Shown here: piece after piece, positions 62,501 through 64,000 of the stretch
Numbering within the stretch: position 1 is the stretch's first letter
How the letters are laid out: each line of letters begins with the position of its first letter
Assembly (NCBI RefSeq): GCF_037975245.1
Contig: NC_092562.1
Span: 26,525,054 to 26,589,053, forward strand
Reading direction: 5' to 3'
Length of the DNA stretch: 64,000 nt
Source of the DNA: Apostichopus japonicus
Taxonomy: Eukaryota; Echinodermata; Holothuroidea; Aspidochirotida; Stichopodidae
Translations under genes and position numbers: made by a program
Notes under the pieces: model-generated
The model's database searches: none
The model's input: only the letters and a program-made list of their open reading frames with translations
What the model was told of the DNA's origin: nothing

Positions 62501-64000
62501 GGCTGTATACATTAAAATAAAATTATTGTGTTAATATGCGTTAAGTAAATGAAAGCGATGATTATAAGTTGCTGCCATAACTGTTTCATTGGCAAGCTGT
62601 GGTATGAGTCGAATGGTGTGACCTGAGATACCATTTCCTTACAACACTATATTCGACGTTATTTTTGTGTATTGTGTATTTGTATACAAACACGTGTCAT
62701 TGCAGTGCGTGGTAAGGTGAGAGTTAGTGATATTCAATGGAGGGGTCTTTGTCACTGCAACACTTTTGAAGTTATTTTGGTCATGAAGAAAAAGCTATGG
62801 CGTTTGGTCCTATAATGTAGACGAAAGCTAGGTAATATTGTGTAATGTTTATAAACAGTACTCTAGCTAGCATGTGCCTGCAATGTAAGCAAAGAAATGA
62901 TGACTAAAACCATCAGAACCAAGCTGTCAATTACAAATCACGTCTGCTTCGGACGTGACAGAGAATACACAGAGTCCTGGACACTGATTGGTCAAATTGA
63001 ACAACCTTTTAAAGTTACTGTATCCTCGCCTAACAGCGAAAATTTAAGAACATATGGCAAATCTGAAGACCTAATGGACAATTAATCTAACGAATACACG
63101 CAGGCCTAAAGTCTATCATTGCAAATTTAACACGCTTAGGTCAATTATAAAGCGCTTGGTCGATTTCCTGGCCCTGGTTTATCGTCATCCAATACAAGTA
63201 ATGTATGTCACTCATACACGGCCATAGTATATAATGCAATGCCACAATAATAACGTTACAGGCCTATGTTGCTAGAGCTGAAGTAGTACAGATAACACTA
63301 GGTCGTTGCAGATAAATACAATTCACATTTGTTGCTTGCAAATCTTTTGCAGGATGTTGTTAACACATATATGTGTTCAAATGTTACTTGCCTTTACATG
63401 TTCAATACGAGAATAACGAACCAAAGTAGAGAATTTTACGTATTGTTTTGAAGAAGTATGCTATGCAAGGAAGTATTTTTTTTACTGATGTGTGCAGAAT
63501 TAACTGTTCCCGCCACAATTTTTTGCAAATCTGAGTCTGTATTATTTCCTGCGTAGCCATTCTGTAAATTTGAGATTGTTGTGAAGAGTGCATGTTCAGC
63601 TGGCATTCACCAGCCAGGCATGTTAATGATGTAGCGGGCTAGTAAGCACAATATTGTAGCGTGCAATAAGCGCTACTAAAAAATTTACTGAACAGAATTT
63701 TCACTATTTGGCAATGTGTGCAATGCACTTAATGCCTACCCATTGCCTTGCAGGGCAAAAAATTGTGGAATATTAACAAAAATTATCAATACTAGCAAAT
63801 GTACTACTGCAAGGGGAAATTCATCCATAATGAGTGGTGCTCTTCAAGGTGTTTCACACCATCAACAAATTACCTTCTTGACATCTGGATGGAGGTAGAT
63901 CAACCCATTGATTCTTGCAGCATCCAACACATTCTCCTGTTACTCTATCACATGCATCAGAGTCACAGTGACACTCCTCTGTGCAGTTATCACCAAAGAA
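32437..64000 (-). CDS. Gene A: Tie-like ectodomain receptor with two inactive PTP domains (5' end off-window)
   Basis: In-window exons, 5' to 3': 63874-64000 (partial), 62193-62480, 50268-50582, 49453-49520, 48723-48978, 47003-47096, 46183-46265, 43525-43928, 43240-43330, 42264-42340, 40831-40867, 39894-39982, 39211-39342, 38349-38500, 37838-37973, 37284-37415, 36716-36815, 35526-35605, 33958-34083, 33516-33632, 33193-33320, 32827-32962 and 32437-32511. Phases agree at every junction, giving EGF, Ig, FN3, FN3, TM, juxtamembrane tail, PTP D1, PTP D2 and a TGA stop. The layout is that of a class R receptor tyrosine phosphatase, but both active sites are degenerate (D1 HCRDGSGST, WPQ; D2 HCLNGVGVS). 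The inferred role is a membrane receptor that binds phosphotyrosine or scaffolds rather than dephosphorylates. Least certain is the 33958-34083/33632 junction, where two acceptors or donors fit. Confidence 0.82.
32827..32962 (-). CDS. Gene A exon: PTP D2 signature loop, degenerate
   Basis: 136 nt, phase 2 to 0; acceptor tatttcag|AAATGG, donor TCACAG|gtaata. The junction reads HCLNGVGVSAV; the Cx5R Arg is Val. It continues with the LRRKNVNFMLSQ helix typical of the D2 end. Confidence 0.8.
33193..33320 (-). CDS. Gene A exon: PTP D2, lost WPD loop and HC
   Basis: 128 nt, phase 0 to 2; acceptor ttcccag|GAATCA, donor CACTGTCT|gtatgt. The position of the WPD loop reads HLTFEAFLGDDED, with no WPD at all. 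The exon ends PTVMHC, the start of the signature loop. Confidence 0.78.
33516..33632 (-). CDS. Gene A exon: PTP D2, YWPDAG strand
   Basis: The donor is CATCCG|gtaatc. With acceptor ctgcaaag|TACTGG the exon is 117 nt, phase 0 to 0, and reads YWPDAGLITYGSITV. With acceptor gacag|CTGCAA at 33640 it would need phase 1 from upstream. The YWPDAG here is the KCxxYWP strand, not the catalytic WPD loop. Confidence 0.65.
33958..34083 (-). CDS. Gene A exon: PTP D2, DFWRLVY
   Basis: 126 nt, phase 0 to 0; acceptor tttatatag|GATGAT, donor AACAAG|gtttgt. It encodes ILTQDPLASILEDFWRLVY, the QGPL...DFWRMV block, and STIIMLND. An alternative donor four bases further (GTTT|gttaaa) would suit the other possible acceptor of the next exon. 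Confidence 0.78.
35526..35605 (-). CDS. Gene A exon: PTP D2, NDYVNAT
   Basis: 80 nt, phase 1 to 0; acceptor atttacag|TGGACT, donor CTAGAG|gttagt. It encodes DSYRPVLK and NDYVNATKLE, equivalent to the YINAS strand of PTPs. Confidence 0.76.
36267..36505 (+). mobile_element. tRNA-derived SINE with structured body
   Basis: The head is tRNA-like: GGAGTGTTAGCTCAGTGG (A box TAGCTCAGTGG), then B box GGTTCGAGTCA, then CTCCC closing a GGAGTG/CACTCC acceptor-like stem, about 66 nt. It continues into a body with three consecutive hairpins (36416-36429, 36435-36448, 36469-36482) and an AT-rich tail. It lies in a gene A intron, opposite to the gene. Confidence 0.75.
36716..36815 (-). CDS. Gene A exon: start of PTP D2
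   Basis: 100 nt, phase 0 to 1; acceptor ctccttcag|GCACTG, donor ATTCCTT|gtatgt. It encodes ENAYKNRFPGIIP, which joins the next exon as LDSYRPVL, the KNR...P-D-xRPxL segment of D2 domains. Confidence 0.76.
37284..37415 (-). CDS. Gene A exon: end of PTP D1 and linker
   Basis: 132 nt, phase 0 to 0; acceptor ttgacaacag|GTGCAG, donor TTTTCT|gtaagc. VQYLYIYDTL is the final D1 helix (QYxFIxxAL in active PTPs). A linker of charged helices leads to D2. Confidence 0.8.
37838..37973 (-). CDS. Gene A exon: PTP D1 signature loop, degenerate
   Basis: 136 nt, phase 2 to 0; acceptor tttttaacag|AGATGG, donor ACCCGG|gtttgt. Joined to the previous exon it reads HCRDGSGSTGTF in place of HCSAGVGRTGTF. The invariant Arg of Cx5R is Ser, which should abolish phosphate binding. 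The rest (LREDRMDMVLTR) matches the PTP alpha-4/5 region. Confidence 0.85.
38349..38500 (-). CDS. Gene A exon: PTP D1 WPD-loop equivalent (WPQ) and HC
   Basis: 152 nt, phase 0 to 2; acceptor tcgatacag|GATGAC, donor CACTGCAG|gtaaca. It encodes FHGWPQGGVPEDYTNL, where catalytic PTPs have WPDHGVP; the general-acid Asp is Gln. The exon ends MLIHC, the start of the signature loop with the nucleophilic Cys retained. Confidence 0.85.
39211..39342 (-). CDS. Gene A exon: PTP D1 middle sheet
   Basis: 132 nt, phase 0 to 0; acceptor ttgtctaag|GATGAA, donor AGTGAC|gtgagt. It encodes DEDVYSYWPRK, matching the KCxxYWP segment, followed by beta strands ending RKLKIIS. Confidence 0.78.
39894..39982 (-). CDS. 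Gene A exon: PTP D1, FWRMVW motif
   Basis: 89 nt, phase 1 to 0; acceptor tttcctag|GACCTC, donor AGTTCG|gtaaaa. It encodes PQSKSLAEQFWRMVW, the conserved DFWRMxW helix, and VRTLVMLVD, the PTP core strand. Confidence 0.83.
39983..42263. other. Gene A introns flanking the 37 nt exon, no other feature
   Basis: AT-rich unique sequence with no recognisable repeats or open frames apart from micro-exon 40831-40867. Confidence 0.45.
40831..40867 (-). CDS. Gene A micro-exon: PTP D1
   Basis: 37 nt, phase 0 to 1; acceptor cattttcag|GCTCGC, donor GCAAGAG|gtaaac. It encodes ARNGKARFIAARG, corresponding to the yIatQGP strand of PTPs, with Gln replaced by Arg. It is too short to find without phase and domain context. 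Confidence 0.72.
42264..42340 (-). CDS. Gene A exon: PTP D1, YDHTRVKL and NAS motif
   Basis: 77 nt, phase 1 to 0; acceptor attttacaag|ATGATC, donor ATAAAG|gtatat. It completes PYDHTRVKL and gives DYYNASMI, where active PTPs have DYINASYI. Confidence 0.82.
43240..43330 (-). CDS. Gene A exon: start of PTP D1
   Basis: 91 nt, phase 0 to 1; acceptor ctttgtgaag|GTTCTT, donor ATTCCAT|gtaagt. It encodes SKNSLSKIIP, the degenerate equivalent of the KNRY phosphotyrosine-recognition segment; the Arg and Tyr of KNRY are replaced by Ser and Leu. Confidence 0.75.
43525..43928 (-). CDS. Gene A exon: tyrosine-rich juxtamembrane tail
   Basis: 404 nt, phase 1 to 0; acceptor gttcctatag|ATTTGC, donor TTTATG|gtgagt. 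It encodes an acidic, disordered-looking segment with eight tyrosines in short motifs: EYIPL, QYQHL, GYEVP, TYEAV, DYEDP, QYAGV, VYINV and DYMSR. Several fit known SH2 ligand patterns (YxNx for Grb2, YxxP for Crk/Nck-type). The exon ends RRIVIEDVVKEFM, the helix that precedes PTP D1. Confidence 0.82.
44385..46103. mobile_element. hAT-like non-autonomous element (about 1.7 kb)
   Basis: The termini are TAGGCCTG and CAGGCCTA. Flanks GTAGAAAC (44377-44384) and TTAGCAAC (46104-46111) match at 6 of 8. Internally there is a gggtacccg palindrome near the left end and a gtaccca near the right. It lies in the intron between the juxtamembrane exons of gene A and contains the tandem array at 45180-45590. 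Confidence 0.6.
45180..45590. repeat. Tandem array of about 135-140 bp units, three copies plus a remnant
   Basis: Units contain ctaaccatctgtttattcgc, gtgtcacagttagcaggc, cgttattgctgctatctgc and cctaacaccacactaagtca. Copies 1 and 2 are nearly identical; copy 3 is diverged. Related units occur in the large transposon at about 52160-52350. Confidence 0.8.
46183..46265 (-). CDS. Gene A exon: basic stop-transfer and juxtamembrane segment
   Basis: 83 nt, phase 2 to 1; acceptor tattttcag|GAAAAG, donor GATCAAG|gtattt. It begins RKRSRKAS, a basic cluster right after the membrane helix, which fixes the cytoplasmic side, and continues with Ser/Thr-rich sequence. Confidence 0.78.
47003..47096 (-). CDS. 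Gene A exon: transmembrane helix
   Basis: 94 nt, phase 1 to 2; acceptor tttttcag|ATGGTG, donor TTTACAG|gtaagc. It encodes NGDKSF, then an uninterrupted hydrophobic run of about 24 residues (AVVIVIPAVVAIALLIII and on to FVLIY), then Arg. This is a type I single-pass membrane anchor. Confidence 0.85.
47240..47700 (-). other. GC-richer unidentified insert in a gene A intron
   Basis: It contrasts in composition with the surrounding AT-rich intron. On the minus strand there is a 116-codon open frame (47331-47681) with a basic N-terminal half (RKGRQRNDKQHYNKHKDPP). It may be a retroelement fragment, but I recognise no family. Confidence 0.3.
48092..48346 (-). pseudogene. Tandem duplicate of the FN3 exon, decayed (copy 3)
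   Basis: This is the third and most diverged member of the roughly 315 bp tandem array. It shares copy 2's two-base deletion and has extra changes near the conserved VSGS motif (GTACAAAAAACAG replaces AGAATAACAACAG). The donor ends GAAG|gttagt. The shared lesion implies copies 2 and 3 derive from one already-broken exon. Confidence 0.6.
48408..48661 (-). pseudogene. Tandem duplicate of the FN3 exon, frameshifted (copy 2)
   Basis: This 254 nt copy keeps the acceptor, the donor and the last 65 codons of exon 48723-48978 unchanged. It has GTTGG in place of AAGGTGG just before the DGSS motif; the 2 nt loss leads straight to TAG. Because the exon is asymmetric (phase 0 to 1), splicing it after copy 1 would also create an immediate stop. 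It can be used neither in series nor as a full replacement. Confidence 0.65.
48723..48978 (-). CDS. Gene A exon: FN3 domain 2, C-terminal part (intact copy)
   Basis: 256 nt, phase 0 to 1; acceptor atcaatag|GTTGAT, donor CAAGAAA|gttagt. It encodes ITAYTIYYKVDG, then IIEGLEPGESYTFMVSL, the strand C-F part of an FN3 domain. This is the only one of three tandem copies whose frame stays open from the acceptor. Both the entry phase (0) and the exit phase to the TM exon (1) fit. Confidence 0.78.
49453..49520 (-). CDS. Gene A exon: FN3 domain 2, N-terminal part
   Basis: 68 nt, phase 1 to 0; acceptor tatttacag|TACCAA, donor TGGCAG|gtatgc. It encodes PITPTAVMV and the strand-B LNVTWQ of a second FN3 domain, completed by the next exon. 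Confidence 0.72.
50268..50582 (-). CDS. Gene A exon: fibronectin type III domain 1
   Basis: 315 nt, phase 1 to 1; acceptor tattcag|ATCTTC, donor TGTGAGG|gtgagt. It shows the FN3 landmarks: SITIKWRAW (Trp of strand B), VDYIVYYRK (strand C) and TNLEEDTIYAFSVSAV (strand F Tyr). A free Cys (KTLCEG) closes the domain. Confidence 0.85.
51546..51660. repeat. Left TIR and subterminal CGTTC array
   Basis: The 15 bp TIR is followed by about seven CGTTC pentamers within some 90 bp (for example gcgttcaaactcgttcaaac). Confidence 0.8.
52160..52370. repeat. Satellite-like units inside the transposon
   Basis: Two diverged units (cgtggtagcctat, acacactaagtcaatggga, taactatctgtttatt, attgtgacgcagtta) are related to the 45180-45590 array. 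Confidence 0.65.
54237..56009 (-). CDS. Transposon-borne BEN-domain protein (two exons)
   Basis: Exon 1 is 55847-56009 (donor ATAATCG|gtatgt, phase 1) and exon 2 is 54237-54865 (acceptor tcttcctttag|ATAAGA), giving 263 residues. The N-terminus (MKFRVIWLEPEQ, then EVTCKWRKMRYRAVI, about 35-52) is a small beta-rich module seen in BEN proteins of aquatic invertebrates. A coiled coil spans about 105-148 (ELARQMEKLVEDNEKM), followed by a Pro/Thr-rich linker and a KKRKSERNEK nuclear-localisation-like patch. The C-terminal 80 residues (FVVRLFEHFFPRDEL, ending FDALLRTV) match a BEN domain, a DNA- and chromatin-binding fold. The frame is intact and AATAAA overlaps the 3' end. It is likely a nuclear DNA-binding accessory or regulatory protein of the transposon. 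Confidence 0.78.
56010..56549. promoter_or_regulatory. Divergent intergenic region of the transposon
   Basis: The 540 bp between the two opposed start codons must hold both promoters. No clear TATA box pair is seen. Confidence 0.4.
56550..58271 (+). pseudogene. DDE transposase (HTH + DDE + C2H2 finger) with two in-frame stops
   Basis: One frame runs from ATG 56550 to TGA 58269-58271 (573 codons) without frameshift. It is interrupted by TGA at 56625 (codon 26) and TAG at 57447 (codon 300). An HTH-like segment lies at about 82-115 (KQIANHVS, ISKSTVRRWMK). Candidate catalytic residues are D177 (SCDNMNKLKVG), D295 (IADGGPD) and E339 (ALNPIEHAW), giving a DD43E-like spacing. The NPIExxW block recalls the IS630/Tc1/mariner fold. 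A C-terminal classical C2H2 finger (C541, C544, H557, H562) and a basic tail follow. The TAG directly follows ADGGPD, where the family probably has Trp. An upstream Met or extra 5' exon cannot be excluded. Confidence 0.75.
58272..59914. other. Transposon interior, noncoding
   Basis: I see no open frame with recognisable domains. An ATTAAA near 58418 could end the transposase transcript. Confidence 0.4.
59915..61030. repeat. Pair of diverged direct repeats in the transposon right arm
   Basis: 59915-59960 and 60977-61030 share the pattern agtttatac, ttgtactt, tttatacga, ctgtgcgcg. They may bracket a nested insertion or be an internal duplication. Confidence 0.45.
61020..61420. repeat. Right subterminal GAACG array and TIR
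   Basis: About eleven GAACG pentamers (complement of the left-end motif) plus three in the opposite orientation, ending in TTTGGACGTGTTCCC. Confidence 0.8.
62193..62480 (-). CDS. Gene A exon: Ig-like domain
   Basis: 288 nt, phase 1 to 1; acceptor catgacag|GAATTA, donor TTATG|gtaaga. It has WSITCWVEV and AGDTYYCVIP as Ig cysteine strands and is the paralogue of gene B exon 9. The following intron is interrupted by the 9.9 kb transposon. Confidence 0.84.
62481..63873. other. Gene A intron, paralogous to the gene B intron 1549-4026
   Basis: It aligns with the left copy but lacks the 1.07 kb hAT-like insert. No genes are seen. Confidence 0.6.
63874..64000 (-). CDS. Gene A partial exon: last EGF-like module
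   Basis: The exon enters from the right edge and ends at donor CAAGAAG|gtaatt. It encodes FFGDNCTEECHC, CDRVTGECVGCC and PPSRCQ, differing from gene B exon 8 (4027-4167) at only a few residues. Upstream EGF and Ig exons and the start codon lie beyond 64000. Confidence 0.82.

Larger units (their letters stand above)
51240..64000. repeat. Right copy of the segmental duplication, split by the 9.9 kb transposon
   Basis: The pieces 51240-51542 and 61424-64000 are contiguous in the left copy (about 160 to 4167 without its own insertion). The break falls exactly at the transposon ends, which confirms the insertion boundaries. Confidence 0.85.

Overview
The window is AT-rich animal DNA. Genes are split into many small GT-AG exons, introns are long, and transposon remnants are abundant, so it is a eukaryotic nuclear contig. 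Ig, laminin-type EGF, FN3 and tandem receptor-phosphatase domains, plus the style of the hAT-like repeats and the tRNA-derived SINE, suggest an invertebrate deuterostome. I lean towards an echinoderm, perhaps a sea cucumber; that assignment is inference.

Two tandem paralogous receptor genes lie head-to-tail on the minus strand. Gene B starts with a signal-peptide exon at 25073 and runs leftwards through two Ig-like exons, five EGF-like exons and a third Ig-like exon (1258-1548); its 3' part lies beyond the left edge. Gene A enters from the right edge (EGF exon from 63874, Ig exon 62193-62480). It continues through FN3 exons (50.6-48.7 kb), a transmembrane exon (47003-47096), a tyrosine-rich juxtamembrane exon (43525-43928) and two PTP-fold domains, and stops at 32437. 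The ectodomains resemble angiopoietin-receptor (Tie) ectodomains (Ig, EGF cluster, Ig, FN3), but gene A carries a tandem phosphatase-like tail. Both of its PTP domains have lost the catalytic Arg of the HCx5R loop, and D1 has WPQ instead of WPD, so gene A looks like a receptor pseudophosphatase.

The left 4.2 kb and the pieces 51.24-51.54 kb plus 61.42-64.0 kb are diverged copies of one segment. Comparing them exposes two insertions with near-empty sites. One is a 1.07 kb hAT-like element (2593-3659), itself carrying a nested 405 bp element. The other is a 9.9 kb DNA transposon (51546-61420) in a gene A intron. It has a 15 bp terminal inverted repeat, a TAA duplication and subterminal arrays of a GAACG pentamer. 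It carries two divergent genes: a DDE-type transposase with HTH and C2H2 finger, broken by two in-frame stops, and an intact spliced coiled-coil/BEN-domain gene. I do not recognise it as a named superfamily, and it is the best candidate for an undescribed system here.

The remainder is intron and intergenic DNA. It holds further hAT-like elements with 8 bp target duplications (13680, 18400, 21450, 44385), a composite element (25387-27241), a 5'-truncated LINE (4368-4998), a structured SINE (36267-36505) and arrays rich in TGACCTTTGACC motifs (6.2-7.3 and 27.4-27.9 kb). There is also a perfect 44 bp palindrome (10732-10775), a triplicated FN3 exon and an ATT/AAT microsatellite (28205-28350). 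Exon boundaries were set by hand from splice sites and phase continuity.
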